Assembly: GCA_949317995.1 (NCBI GenBank)
Contig: OX439043.1
Span: 44,893,560-44,957,559, forward strand
Direction of reading: 5' to 3'
Source: Acholoe squamosa
Taxonomy: Eukaryota > Annelida > Polychaeta > Phyllodocida > Polynoidae
Length of the DNA stretch: 64,000 nt
The position numbers were made by a program, and so were the translations under genes. Shown piece by piece: positions 1 through 13,085 of the stretch. Below the pieces are notes generated by a model. It worked only from the letters and a program-made list of their open reading frames with translations, made no database searches and was not told the origin of the DNA. Numbering within the stretch: the first letter of the stretch is position 1; the number at the start of each line of letters is the position of its first letter.

Positions 1-120
1 GTAAAAAAGTACATAATAGTAATTTTTGGCCTATTTTTCACATTTATGGCCTTAGTAGCTCCCCCAGTGGCCAAACACAGTACTAAAAATCCCGCAGGGA
101 GGGCCCTTTCGCCTCATCTG

Positions 121-2287
121 CCCACATAGGTCAGTTAAAGTCCAGAGCAACTGCCCCTGGAAGTGGCTGACAGTACTTCAAAGACAATGTGGTATTGGAA
201 AGGTTGTGTGAACTATGGGAGGCTGTTCCATACCTGTTTAGGGATTTAGGGACACCAGGTAATTTATTCAACATTTTCAAGAAAATAAAAAGATATATAT
301 CATTTTAATCCTAGACCCACATAATTCAAATTGTCCTGGACAACAGAAAACATCCAAGATAAAAAAGGGTGAAATAATTATGATTAAAAAATAGATTTAG
401 AAAACAGCTTTGCTTCATGTCTCTAGCCACTTGCTCTTGTATTTAAAACAAATCTGAATTAAAATGAAAATAAAAAAAAATTCTTTTTTTTTTCAGCCTT
501 CTTTGTCAACACAAGGATGAATTCGCTGAGGACAGACTATGAAAAAATAGTCTCAGGGAAAGTGAAGTCGGGCTCTTCGGCAGCCGACGGGAAGCTCCCA
601 TACAAGAAAGAGTTGATTAAGCGGCTTTGCTTCTTCTTGGATCCGTATTGCAAGAAGGAAGCAAGCATAACTAACTACAGAAAGCTGCCTTTCCTGCATC
701 CAAAGAAAAATTTCTCCCAAGATTTTAAGATACCATAATCTTCACGTTCCTTCTCAATTGAATATCCTTGATTTTTAAGGCCAATGGTGCTTGCAATGGA
801 ATGAAAATCTAAAAAAAAATAATCCCAAATAAAATAATCCCCAACAAAAAAAAATCCCAAACAAAATAAACACCCCAAAAAAAATTTGATTATCAATGAT
901 ATTATTTCCTTGCTATTACCTTGATCAATTAATCAATCAACGACAATTATAAAGTATAGTCGTGTAATGCATCACTTGCTCTTGTATTTAAAACAAATCT
1001 GAATTAAAATGAAAATAAAAAAAAAATCTTTTTTTTTCAGCCTTCCTTGTCAACACAAGGATGAATTCGCTGAGGACAGACTATCAGGAAGCAAGCATAA
1101 CTAACTACAGAAAGGTAAGTTCTCCGTTGCATTTCCTGCATCCAAAGAAAAATTTCTCCCAAGATTTCAAGATACCATAATCTTCACGTTCCTTCTCAAT
1201 TAAATATCCTTGATTTTTATGGCCAATGGTGCTCGCAATGGAATGAAAATCTAAAAAAATTATCCCAAATAAAATAATCCCCAACAAAAAAAAATCCCAA
1301 ATAAAATAATCCTAAACAAAATAAACACCCCAAAAAAGAAATTTGATTATCAATGATATTTATATTTGCTTGCTATTACCTTGATCAATTAATCATTCAA
1401 CGACAATTATAAAGTATAGTCGTGTAATGCATCATGGATATTTTTTCCTTGCTATTACCCTGATTAATTCATCGTACAGTAGACTTGCATTACCAGGCTT
1501 CCTTCTCTGCTCATTTACTGTCCCCCCTTTCTTGTTTTTTCAAGCAAACCCAGGTAGAGGAGGAATCACAAGAACAGGAGTCCGACAACGAGGACCAGGA
1601 CCAGGGCCATGACGAGGAGGAAAACTTGGCGCCTGAAGAAGGAGGGTTGGAGGAAGCCGATGTAATCCCAGATGAATACGAAGAAGAAGCTGTTTCATCC
1701 AGGACAGGTAGTTCTCCTAACAAACAGAACCTTGGCAAATCTAAGACCACCCCCCCCTCTTCTGGCAAGGGGAAAGGTTCAGGGAAAAGCTCTACTAAAA
1801 TGGCAACTCCTGAGGCTACCCCTAAACCCCCCCCCCCCCTAAAAAAAAAAGGGCTGGCAGCACAGGCAGTCCGACCGAACAGCGACCCTCCTCCTCTGAC
1901 GGCCGGAGGACTTACAGCACAGATTACCTGCTTGACAAAGATAAATTCTATGCAAATGATGAGGAGGTTTCCAATGAATATTTCAGGAACAAGGAGCCTC
2001 AGCATCTCTGTGAAAAAAAAACAAGACTGGCGGAGGTCCTTGAAAATCAAGAGCAATATTTTGAAAAGTGCACCAACTCTGTGGTAGAGCTGACCCAGCT
2101 TGCTGCAGCACGCCATGCTCAGCCCCCTCCAGCTCCTCCTGTGGCAGTACCTGAGACAGAGGACTCCCACTGGAGTAAGATGATCTTGTTCCAGTGTGAC
2201 AGAATGAACCAGAGAGTACGAGAAAAGTTTAAGTTACACGTGCACAGCTTGGCTTTAGACGCTGTGAATGGGGATCGGGTCCCATAA
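121..2287 (+). pseudogene. Truncated copy of the MADF-type accessory gene
   Basis: This is the inverted duplicate of the minus-strand gene at 7515-10056, without that gene's 5' end. Visible pieces are a shortened MADF segment (about 165-260), the exon ending in residues SITNYRK with a GTAAGT donor in its second copy at about 1114, the acidic exon from about 1555, and a C-terminal module at 2081-2287 containing DSHWSKMILFQCDRMN. Poly-C and poly-A runs at about 1827-1850 break the reading frame. The inner MADF residues are deleted, so the copy cannot make a normal protein. Confidence 0.7.
430..1430 (+). repeat. Tandem duplication of one MADF-gene exon and its introns
   Basis: The segment starting near 430 (intron tail, poly-T/TTTCAG acceptor, exon, following AT-rich intron) is repeated from about 970. 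The second copy lacks about 120 bp from the middle of the exon but keeps the acceptor and the GTAAGT donor. Confidence 0.8.
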
Positions 2288-2733
2288 AAGACATAAAAAA
2301 CCTGTTTTGCCCGCGACGAAGTATCCCACAATTGTAATTAAAAGTTATATATCCCAGACATTTCTTAGATTTTTAGGATAATCCCAGTGCTGATGTCAAC
2401 CAAGATTCTGTTTACTGTAAAGTGCACTTGACTCAAAAGACTTGATATTACCTTTTGCTATGTTCAGTTGTGGTGTATAAAAAACAAATATGCGACAACA
2501 ATTTTTCATTTACCATATCTCATCAGGATCTAAAGAACTATTACAGAAAGGACTGAAGACAAAGGCTTGCACAACCATTTTATGTAAGCTGCTTTGTAGT
2601 TACTTGTAGTAGGCGATTACCTCATGAAAAAGGAAAATAGTTTTTTTTATTTCAAGGAGAACCAAAGAGCCTTCTGGTTGTCATGGTAACAGAGGACAAA
2701 ATTGTCGGATTATCATCGCCGACAGTCATCACG

Positions 2734-5700
2734 GATGCAAGTTCCACCCTCTTCCACCAGAGGCCTCTTCATCGCCGATGACCTAGTATCAACCATGACC
2801 TACATACTGAGCAAATCCAACATGGAGCCCACAGATGTGCTCGTGGTCGCTCACGCCACTTTAATGCTAATGAAACTGGATGAGGAAGATGCTGAGATAC
2901 TTCAAGGCCAGAAGAGGAAGCACAAGTACCACATGGCTCCATACTTGAAGGACAAGACAGACAATCTGCAGCGAAACACCTTCACTAAACTGCACAGGGA
3001 CCTACTGGCTGTAAGTAGTCTGTCTTCCTTTTTTCTTGGGGGGGGAGAAGTCAAGGGGCACCAGTCTGTGGCTTCATGTTCCCCTGATTGGGGGAGGTAA
3101 CCATCGGAAAGGGGGGGTTAAATGGGGATGCTGTGAGGTCATAATGAAAAAAGGAAATGTCAGTCCTTTTTTGTCCAAGATGAAATTTATCAGAGATAAA
3201 AATAAAATAAAATAATTTCAGAGGTGAATGAGTTTCGCCACACTCTCAGGATGGGCCCTGGAGAGTACAAAGAGCTCCTGAGCAAGGTCTACCCCCTGAT
3301 ATGGTCTGAAATCACAGAAGGTGTGCAAATGGGAATTTTGGTGAAAGTCAGCCCCCTACACTTAGGATTTTGATTTTTCCCCAATTTTTTTGGGTCATAT
3401 TTTTGGGCTCGATGAGTTCTTGATGTTATATATGGGTTTTAGTGGTCCATTATCAATGTTCTGACCTCCAGGGGGTTGAACATACCTAAAATTGACCCCT
3501 TTCAGCTTGGAAAATCAATAAAATCAACATATTTCATCATTTTTTGTAGAATGAGGACTAGGTATGTGTCTGTCCACTTTTATTATGTAAATTATAGAGT
3601 CTTGTGGTGAAACAGGAGCAAAAATTATGTTCCTGGTCGGATTTTTTCTATTCTTCTGGAGCATTTTACTTTTTGTAAAGTGGTCTGTCCGGGCGATAAT
3701 TTGGTCATTTGGCATCCCCCCATTGGTTCAATTATGCCTTAAAAGATTTGCTACATGTTGGGGGTAAAGTATGTTGAAAACAAAATTTGATTTCCTCCAC
3801 AAACTTCACTGTGAGGGGGCAATAAGTGATTTTCCTTGAAAATCCCCCTATTTCCTTGTCCGGGCGAAAAATCATGTTCCTTCCCCTCCTGTGTAGGATT
3901 AACACATTTAACTATCCTAACTAAGTCAGTTATTTACCCCCTACATATACCTAAGTGCCCAATGTATAGGACAATGGATTACTCTCCATCCTTTGTAGTA
4001 GCAGAGATGGGAAGTGCTATTTTGTCCGGGCGAAATCGTGTCCGGGCGAGTGACCATTAAATAACATGCCATGTTAAGGGGTTGATTTCCTACAGAAATT
4101 AAAATTTTATCTTAATGAAAATAACAGCTCTAGACCATTTAGACCTGTAGATTACAGAAATCACATTGTTATGTATGTCAGATGTGTCCTTTATATCATA
4201 AAATGAGTGTACTTATAATAAATGTTTGTGATTTTTGGCATATGTCCGGGCGAATGACATTTGAATAATATGCCATGTTGAGGGCTTGATTTTCTACAGA
4301 AACAATTGTCATAATACCATGACAATATCAGATCTAGACCATTTCGACCTGCACATCATGAAAATAACATGTTTCTTTATGTCAGATGTGACCTTATTAT
4401 CTTAAAATGAGAATGCTTTTAATGGTTTTTACCATGATTCTGCCTACATTTCTTGTCCTCACACAAAATTCAATATTCCTGCCCCTCCTCTGCACAATAG
4501 GGATATTCAAATATCCTAACTATGCCAGTTATTTACCCCCTACATATACCTTAGTACTCAATGTATGGGATAATTGATTGCTGCTAAACCTTCGCAGTAT
4601 CAGGGATGGGAAGTGTTTTTTTGTCCAGGTGAAATTGTGTCCGGCCGAGTGACCATTGAGTAACATGCCATGTTGAGGGTTTGGTTTCCTACAGAAATAA
4701 TCATTTTACCTCATTGAAAATCACAGATCTAGACCATCTTGAGCAGTAGATGATGGAATTCACATTGTTATCTATGTCAGCTGATTCCTTGCTATCATAA
4801 AATGAGCCTACTTTTAATCGATTTTGATCACAATTCTGAACATAATGTCCAGGAAAATGATGAACTACAAGGTATTTTGAACAGAAATTACAGATTTTTT
4901 CCCCATTAAAACTATATACCACCTGAAAGTACATGCCGTGGGCATTGTATTCCATATAATCAATAGTTCCTACCATAGTCTGTTCAGCTTTTATATAGAA
5001 CAGAAAGAAATAATTATCTTAGAATCTGAGCTTTACTTGAATTCCAGGCTAGGCCCTATAGGAAAATGACCAGAGGGCAATGCAAAAAGCCCATTACGTC
5101 TGACTACAATACTCCAAACCCAACCATTAGACCCAGTACTACAAGCAAAAACATAATAACAGTGGACCAGAAGCATATCATAGGTCATTTTGAATCAATA
5201 AAGGGAGAATACCCCAAATGGTCATTCGGGAGGACATCATTTCCAGGTAGATAGGTTCTGGGCATTGCCATAGCAACAGTTTTCATATTTAACTCATAAT
5301 ATTTCATGTGCAGTTACCCCAAGACCTATACACTATCCACAAAAAAAAATTTTTGAGATACTACATAATTTTTTCTCAGACCTCTCAAAACTCCACCAAG
5401 GCCTATTTGCACACTTTCTATGATTTTTGACCATATACAGGCATGACACAAACTTCAGACAGTCTATTAAGCCAGAGGAACGCCTTGACATAACCCTACG
5501 GTATTTGGCTTTAGGTGAGCTTTTGTTTTATTTTCTATAAAATGTATGACACATAAAATGTATCCCGTGAAGTTACAAATGTAGAATATTAATGATAAAA
5601 TATGTATCAATAGCGTCTTTTTTTGGGGGCATTTTAACTATCTGAGACACCTGACTTAATTTTCTGTTTATTTTGTAGGAGACAGCAGTCAAACTCTACA

Positions 5701-6821
5701 CCACAGTCATTTAGTGGGGGGGTCAACAGTCTACCCTATAATAAGAGACACCTGCATTACCCTGACTGCCGTTCTTAAAGATTTCTTGAAGGTTTGTTTG
5801 TTTATTTTCTTTTCTTTGGGGTATCAAGTGTTTCAATTATAAAGTCTGGGATTTACCTAGCCGAAGGTCTTGTCTGCCACAAAAAAATCTGGGATATATA
5901 CAAGAAACATAATTCAACATCTTCTATATGGCTTCCCTTTTCTCCCTTCAGGTTCCACAAACAGAAGCAGAGTGGAAGGACATTGCAGATGGACTTTGGA
6001 AGGAATGGCAAGTCCCTCACATGATCGGGGCAGTGGACGGGAAGCACATTCGCATTCGCCAACCCCGCAAAAGTGGAACCACCTTCTACAATTATAAGAA
6101 GTATTTCAGTGTTGTGTTGATGGCTGTCGTAGACGCCTACTACAGGTTCATTTATGTAGACATAGGGTCAGAAGGCAAGGCTGGTGATTCCCGCATATGG
6201 AAGGAAGGGCCCCTCTACGCTGACCTTAATGACCCAGCGAACCCTCTGAACATACCACCAGCGTCTAAGATAAATGGCATGCAGGACTTGCTACCTTACT
6301 TCATGGTAGGGGATGATGTTTTCTCCCTAGCAACCAATCTGATGAAGCCGTATGCGGTAAAAGACCAGGGAGATGAGCAGATAGTCTACAACTACAGAGT
6401 ACCTCGAGGCCGTCTCATGTCTGAGAATGCTTTCGGAATTTTTGCTACGAGATTCCACCTCTTCCTGCGTACACAGGACATGGAACCAAAGGCAGTTAAA
6501 ATGGTAACCATGGCAGCAGTTTCCCTGCACAACTTCCTTCACACTCGAGCACCATCAGAGTACATCCCAGCAGGATCCGTCGACTATGAAGGGCCAGAGC
6601 TCGAGGTCCTTCCTGGACAGTGGCGGGATGAAGATCACGGCCTGGATGGCCTTGACAGGTCTCACCATGGGAGGAACATGCCTCAGAGTGCAAAAGCCAT
6701 GCGGGAAAGCCTGTGCCGCTGGTTCAACTCCCGGCACGGAAAGGTACCATGGCAAGAGAAGTACATGCGCAAAAGGCGGATGGAGGCTGTAGCAGAAGTT
6801 GAGGAAGAGGAGGATGACTAA
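2734..6821 (+). CDS. PIF/Harbinger (HARBI1-like) DDE transposase, five exons
   Basis: Nuclease-type transposase that would cut and rejoin Harbinger ends in the nucleus. Likely exons are 2734-3010 (donor GTAAGT), 3224-3320, 5441-5514 (donor GTGAGC), 5679-5791 (donor GTTTGT) and 5952-6821 (acceptor CCCTTCAG). Conserved Harbinger segments are PEERLDITLRYLALG, then GGSTVYPIIRDTC, then the catalytic core. The DDE triad is visible: Asp in AVDGKHIRI (6036-6038), Asp in AGDSRIW (6186-6188) and Glu in SENAFGIF (6423-6425). The last exon is fully open. The join between exons 2 and 3 is one base out of phase as I draw it, so one boundary is wrong or there is an indel. The ATG at 2734 is chosen because the upstream in-frame start is a TTG. 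Confidence 0.8.
3321..5440. repeat. 2.1-kb transposase intron with degenerate long repeats
   Basis: No coding capacity recognised. The intron holds three to four diverged copies of a several-hundred-bp unit. Recognisable words are GTCCGGGCGA (near 3684, 3859, 4024, 4036, 4244; decayed near 4623 and 4638), followed in later copies by a segment reading CATGCCATGTT near 4067, 4270 and 4667. Each unit also contains an AGATCTAGACCATTT-like segment. It looks like an old tandem array that expanded inside the intron. Confidence 0.55.
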
Positions 6822-7117
6822 ACTGTTCCCTTATGTCTGACAAAAAACGTTCCAGATAATTTTGTCTGGGACAAACAAATCTACGATGAGGACTTTTGGG
6901 TTTATGAGCAACATGTATTGTTTTCTGTTTTATGGAGTATATAAATCTTATCAAAGTCAAGGGAAGAATTAATTATAAAAGTAGAAACCTCTTTTTATTG
7001 AACACACCACAGCGGATGAACTTTTAACTTTTATGATCTCTTAACCAGCCGAAGCAACTTTTAACTTTGATATAAATTGTAACCATGTAGTAAACTAGAA
7101 TAAAGTGGTCAAGTCTG
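6822..7117. other. Spacer between converging transposase and MADF genes
   Basis: About 300 bp of 3' flank. It is AT-rich and I see no gene. It separates the transposase stop from the inner end of the right inverted-repeat arm. Confidence 0.5.
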
Positions 7118-9295
7118 TTACCATGACAAGGCTCTTTGGTTCTCCTTGAAATAAAAAAAAACTATTTTCCTTTTTCATGAGGTAATCGCCTACTACAAGT
7201 AACTACAAAGCAGCTTACATAAAATGGTTGTGCAAGCCTTTGTCTTCAGTCCTTGCTGTAATAATTCTTTAGATCCTGATGAGATATGGTAAATGAAAAA
7301 TTGTTGTCGCATATTTGTTTTTTATACACCACAACTGAACATAGCAAAAGGTAATATCAAGTCTTTTGAGTCAAGTGCACTTTACAGTATACAGAATCTT
7401 GGTTGACATCAGCACTGGGATTATCCTAAAAATCTAAGAAATGTCTGGGATATATAACTTTTAACTACAAATGTGGGATACTTTGTCGCGGGCAAAACAG
7501 TTTTTTTATGTCTTTTATGGGACCCAATCCCCATTCACAGCGTCTAAAGCCAAGCTGTGCACGTGTAGCTTAAACTTTTCTCGTACTCTCTGGTTCATTC
7601 TGTCACACTGAAACAAGATCATCTTACTCCAGTGGGAGTCCTCCGTCTCAGGTACTGCCACAGGAGGAGCTGGAGGGGTCTGAGCATGGCGTGCTGCAGC
7701 AAGCTGGGTCAGCTCTACCACAGAGTTGGTGCACTTTTCAAAATATTGCTCTTGATTTTCAAGGACCTCCACCAGTCTTGTTTTTTTTCACGGATATGCT
7801 GAGGCTCCTTGTTCCTGAAATATTCATTGGGAACCTCCTCATCATTTGCATAGAATTTATCTTTGTCATGCAGGTAATCTGTGCTGTAAGTCCTCTGGCC
7901 GTCAGAGGAGGAGGGTCGCTGTTCGGTCAAACTGCCTGTGCTGCCAGGCCTTCTTGGGGGGGGGGGGGTTTAGGGGTAGCCTCAGGAGTTGCCATTTTAG
8001 TAGAGCTTTTCCCTGAACCTTTCCCCTCGCCAAAAGAGGGGGGTGTCTTAGATTTGCCAAGGTTCTGTTTGTTGGGAGAACTACCCGTCCTGGATGAAAC
8101 AGCTTCTTCTTCGTATTCATCTGGGATTACATCGGCTTCCTCCAACCCTTCTTCTTCAGGCGCCAAGTTTTCCTCCTCGTCACGGCCCTGGTCCTGGTCC
8201 TCATTGTCGGACTCCTGTTCTTGTGATTCCTCCTCTACCTGGGTTTGCTTGAAAAAACAAGAAAGGGGGGACAGTAAATGAGCAGAGAAGGAAGCCTGGT
8301 AATGAAAGTCTACTGTATGATGAATTAATCAGGGTAATAGCAAGCAAAAAATATCCATGATGCATGACACGACTATACTTTATAATTGTCGTTGATTGAT
8401 TAATTGATCAAGGTAATAGCAAGCAAATAATATCATTGATAATCAAATATTTTTTGGGGGTGTTTATTTTGTTTGGGATTATTTTATTTGGGATTTTTTT
8501 TTGTTGGGGATTATTTTATTTGGGATAATTTTTTTAGATTTTCATTCCATTACGAGCACCATTGGCCTTAAAAATCAAGGATATTCAATTGAGAAGGAAC
8601 GTGAAGATTATGGTATCTTGAAATCTTGGGAGAAATTTTTCTTTGGATGCAGGAAAGGCAGTGGAGAACTTACCTTTCTGTAGTTAGTTATGCTTGCTTC
8701 CTTCTTGCAATACGGATCCAAGAAGAAGCAAAGCCGCTTGATCAACTCTTTCTTGTATAAGAGCTTCCCGTCGGCTGCCGAAGAGCCAGACTTCACCTAC
8801 CCTGAGACTATTTTTTGATAGTCTGTCCTCAGCGAATTCATCCTTGTGTTGACAAAGAAGGCTGAAAAAAAAAGAATTTTTTTATTTTCATTTTAATTCA
8901 GATTTGTTTTAAATACAAGAGCAAGTGGCCATAGACATTAAGCAAAGCTGTTTTCTAAATCTATTTTTTAATCATAATTATTTCACCCTTTTTTATCTTG
9001 GATGTTTTCGGTTGTCCAGGACAATTTGAATTATGTGGGTCTAGGGTTAAAATGATATATATCTTTTTATTTTCTTGAAAATGTTGAATAAATTACCTGG
9101 TATCCCTAAATCGATGCCAATTTTTCCCAACGCGGCCCACCTTGCTGTCGGGTCCTTATACAGCTTGTGATTTTTGTTGTACAGGTACGGAACAGTCTCC
9201 CATAGTTCACACAACCTTTCCAATACCGCATTGTCTTTAAAGTACTGTCAGCCACTTCCAGGGGCAGTTGGTCTGGACTTTAACTGACCTATAGT
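7118..9295 (-). repeat. Right arm of large inverted repeat flanking the Harbinger transposase
   Basis: Reverse complement of 121-2690 with scattered substitutions and indels. This arm is the more complete copy: it keeps the central MADF residues (about 9105-9240 on -) that the left arm lost. Confidence 0.8.
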
Positions 9296-10056
9296 CTTTT
9301 TAGGAGTAACCTGGCTGACATTCTTTTTAGGTGTAACCTCGCTGACAGTCTTCTTAGGAGTGTCATGGGTGGCAGTCGTCTTAGCAGTGACCTTGGTGAC
9401 CTTGGCCCCCTCCTGGGTTTTTCTTTTAGTGATGTCGAAGTTTGTGGGGGCTACAGGTCTCTTCTTTTTGGGTGGCTTTATAGTAGGGAGGGGCTTGTCT
9501 TCTTCTTCTTTGTCCCCTGAAAATTCCTGTAAATCATAGTCGGGGTCCAGATACCAGGGATCATCCTCGTCGTGATCAATAATTATTTCTGTACCTGCAG
9601 AGGTAGGGGGGCCCTGAAGAAACTTGGCAGCACGAGGACTACCTTCTTCCTCTTCATCTTCATCTTCATCTTTGTTTTCATCTTCATCGGGATGAGTTTT
9701 CTCTTGGTTAGCCGGCTACCACCCATACCTAGCCATGAGTAGGGACCTTTGGAGTCAGAATAGCCTCCCCTAGAATGGGAGGAAGGTGTGCAACTAAAGT
9801 CTTGGGGTTCATTGTCGTCGTCTTCATTGTACTGCTCAACAACCCCCGATTTACTACCGGTACAGGCGAGAAGACGTCGAACAGATTCTTCATCTTCCTT
9901 TGTTATTTCAAGCCTCAGCCTACCTCTTGCCATGAAACGTGTGCCCTGTCCCTTCCTCGAGGTATCCTGAGACTCTTGCCCCTCATTCCCCTCGTCCCTT
10001 GTTGTATTTACGGGTTTTCTTTGCATTTTACGCTTAGTTGCACGCCATGGAGCCAT
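7515..10056 (-). pseudogene. MADF-domain accessory DNA-binding protein of the Harbinger element, frameshifted
   Basis: Minus-strand gene starting at the ATG ending at 10056. Order on the minus strand: a basic/acidic first exon; an acidic stretch then Lys/Thr-rich repeats (TPKKTVSEVTPKK); a MADF-like block (about 9240-9105) with VLERLCELWETVPYLY and KDPTARWAALGKI; an exon with GT/AG borders at 8650-8870; an acidic exon; and a C-terminal module (7515-7640) resembling a BESS motif. In Harbinger elements such a protein would bind element ends and recruit the transposase. Breaks: the acidic run near 9690 continues in another frame, exon 8650-8870 has an in-frame TAG near 8800 where the left copy reads AAA, and a late frame change lies near 7785. 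Confidence 0.65.
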
Positions 10057-10440
10057 CTTGGATGTTTTCCTCTAGTATGGCCAAACTGCAGGTCACGTGA
10101 TTTCCATGTGATCGGCGACGCGTACGCCCCCCTACCGCCTTCCCCGCAAACTAAAATTGCCGGGCCGACAAAAAATAGAAACAATTCCTGGCCGATTTTT
10201 TTCTGTCTGAACAGAAAAAATCGGGTCCAAAGTGAAACCGTCGGCGATCGTTCCCGATGCGTTCCCGATGTGATTCCGATGGTCTCCCATTTTTTTCAGG
10301 ACCTCTTCCACTGCACCCGATTCTTGGCCGATGATACCCAATTTCCGACCGATTAGGGTCAGATCGTCTGCGATTCTCAATTTCTGTCGCCGATGCATCG
10401 GAAATGCATCGGAGATGGACCATCCGCCAAGAATCGGTTT
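10057..10440. other. GC-rich CCGAT-rich spacer between two Harbinger-like elements
   Basis: Much richer in G+C than its surroundings, with many CCGAT/CGATC words and a short palindromic stretch near 10393-10412. No convincing gene. It may contain the outer ends of the first and/or second Harbinger-like element, but I could not pair it with another sequence in the window. Confidence 0.35.
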
Positions 10441-11010
10441 CGGTGGAATACAGCCAATAGCTTCAAGCAGGAGGAGGACAAAAGAGACCAACTTCCAGAC
10501 ATATCCCTTGAGAAGCTGTCCCCTTCCCCCCCCCCCAAGAGCAAGAAAAAGAAGCAGTCTGCACCTGAACGTGACTCCGACAGGACGACAATCCTGCCAA
10601 GTCTAAGAAAAAGCCTAGCCACCCTTCTCTCAAGACTGTCATGAGTGCTAAACAAAGCATCCCTACCCCACCCCCCTCGAGGAAGAAAAAAGGAAGTCCT
10701 ATGAAGACAACTTCGAAGGCACCTCACGTTAAGCCTTCCACTAAGACTAAGCCAAAGGCCATAGCAGAGTCTAATGCGCCCAAAGCGGGTTGCAGCACTG
10801 ACCCAGACATTGAAGAAGTCCCCGTTGTTAATTTGACTGCTAAAGGGACTGAGAGAGAGAGGGATTACAGGTGGTCGGAACCAGAAAACCGCAGCCAATT
10901 TTTCCAACTTTTGCACTTTAAGAAGGATATCAGAGCCACTGGATCCCAGAATGCTACAAGGAGGAGGGAGGCAGTGAGTTTTATTTATCTTATTTCAATA
11001 ACTCTATCTT

Positions 11011-13085
11011 GGCTAGATTAAATTCCGCAGTGTGAGCTGCATAAGCAGTGGGAAAAAATCAATACACCAAAAAAAGATTAGAACTCAAAATATTTCTGTT
11101 ATAGCCCAAAAATTGTAAGGCACTTGCGCCGTCATTAATTATACTTAACCTTGGACCTCGGATGTAAAGTAAATTTCAGAATATAATAGGAATTTTCTCT
11201 TTTGTTTCAGCCACAGTCAACAGCGTTCACAATAGAAAAAGGGGATGCCAGCTGAAGAAGATGAGGAAACACATCGATGATTTCGCTAATAGACTCAAGG
11301 GAACAGTGAGTTCACTCCCATGCTATTCACTCCTTTCAAAAATTACCTCTAATTAGCATCAATCATTTTCTTCTTTGAATACTCTCCTTAAGTCAATTTT
11401 GTGCTGTGGATCCAATTTTCTTTTCTTGTTTATTCTAATTCTGTAACACAACAAATTGCACTAAAATCAAACTTTTTTCTCTCAAACAGAATGATGACTT
11501 CGTCACGCTCATCAAACAGGGAAAAGAGTGTGAAGGCTGCACCTCCGTTGAGGTTTTGTGTCTTCAATCTTTTTTAACATTTTCCTCTTTTGAATAATTT
11601 TTTTTTCAAGGTCGCGGAGGAGAACTTTTGTACTTCTACTCAGGCGATGAGGGCTAACCAAAAGACAATGATGAAGACTCTCCTGCTGAAAGTCCCAAGG
11701 GACCTAAGACATTGAAGGTACAAGTCACCCAAGAGACTAAAACCCAAAAGGAATCTAAGCCCCCCAAAGCTTCTAAGGCCCTTAAAGACACTAAGAAATC
11801 CGCAGAGATTAAAATAAGAAAGAAAGTTGTTAAGACAGACAAGTCAGACATCAAAATAATCGAGGAAAAAGACAACTTCACTGTAAAAATAACCAAGTAA
11901 GTTCTTAAGACAGATAAGTCAGGGAAAAAAACAGATGGTTCATCCTATCACAAAGGTTCTGACGTTAAAGCAAAGGATATGGATAAGTCTGATGACATGA
12001 AAGTGACCATGGTGTCTATTCCAGATAATGACTCTATAGACCTAACAGGCTAGATTAAATTCCGCAGTGTGAGCTGCATAAGCAGTGGGAAAAAATCAAT
12101 ACACCAAAAAAGGAATAGAACTCAAAATATTTCTGTTATAGCCCAAAAATGGTAAGGCACTTGCGCCGTCATTAATTATACTTAACCTTGGACCTCGGAT
12201 GTAAAGTAAATTTCAGAATATAATAGGAATTTTCTCTTTTGTTTCAGCCACAGTCAACAGCGTTCAGATTAGAAAAAGGGGACGCCAGCTGAAGAAGATG
12301 AGGAAACACATCGATGATTTCACTAATAGACTCAAGGGAACAGTGAGTTCACTCCCATGCTATTCACTCCTTTCAAAAATTACCTCTAATTAGCATCAAT
12401 CATTCTCTTCTTTGAATACTCTCCTTAAGTCAATTTTGTGCTGTGGATCCAATTTTCTTTTCTTGTTTATTCTAATTCTGTAACACAACAAATTGCACTA
12501 AAATCAAACTTTTTTTCTCTCAAACAGAATGAAGACTTCGTCACGCTCATCAAACAGGGAAAAGAGTGTGAAGGCTGCACCTCCGTTGAGGTTATGTGTC
12601 TTCAATCTTTTTTTCCCTTTTCCTCTTTTGAATAATTTTTTTTTCAAGGTCGCGGAGGAGAACTTTTGTACTACTACTCAGGCGATGAGGGCTAACCAAA
12701 AGACAATGATGAAGACTCTCCTGCTGAAAGTCCCAAGGGACCTAAGACATTGAAGGTACAAGTCACCCAAGAGACTAAAACCCAAAAGGAATCTAAGCCC
12801 CCCAAAGCCTCTAAGGCCCTTAAGGACACTAAGAAATCCGCAGAGATTAAAATAAGAAAGAAAGTTGTTAAGACAGACAAGTCAGACATCAAAATAATCG
12901 AGGAAAAAGACAACTTCACTGTAAAAATAACCAAGTAAGTTCTTAAGACAGATAAGTCAGGGAAAAAAACAGATGGTTCATCCTATCACAAAGGTTCTGA
13001 TGTTAAAGCAAAGGATATGGATAAGTCTGATGACATGAAAGTGACCATGGTGTCTATTCCAGATAATGACTGTATAGACCTAACA
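11011..13085 (+). repeat. Tandem duplication of a ~1,038-bp gene segment
   Basis: Unit 1 (11011-12047) and unit 2 (12048-13085) are nearly identical over exons and introns. For example, the Lys-rich reading frames at 11712-11900 and 12750-12938 encode the same peptide 1,038 bp apart. The few differences suggest a young duplication. Confidence 0.9.

Larger units (their letters stand above)
121..2690 (+). repeat. Left arm of large inverted repeat flanking the Harbinger transposase
   Basis: Reading this segment forward matches the reverse complement of 7118-9295. It covers the MADF region, intron sequence, the acidic exon, the C-terminal exon and the 3' flank. The match includes stretches such as the tail at 2639-2690 (pairs with 7118-7160) and the coding run around 2081-2287 (pairs with 7515-7730). 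This arm has a deletion in the MADF exon near 235-245 and a local tandem duplication at about 430-1430. Confidence 0.8.
121..10056. mobile_element. PIF/Harbinger transposon with transposase and inverted MADF gene copies
   Basis: A spliced HARBI1-like DDE transposase (+, 2734-6821) converges on a MADF-type gene (-, 7515-10056). A transposase plus a separate DNA-binding protein is the usual Harbinger arrangement. A second, partly deleted copy of the MADF gene lies in opposite orientation at 121-2290, so the transposase sits between two inverted arms. I could not define terminal inverted repeats or a target-site duplication, so the outer limits are approximate. The MADF copies carry frameshifts and stops, so the element is probably not autonomous now. 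Confidence 0.7.
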
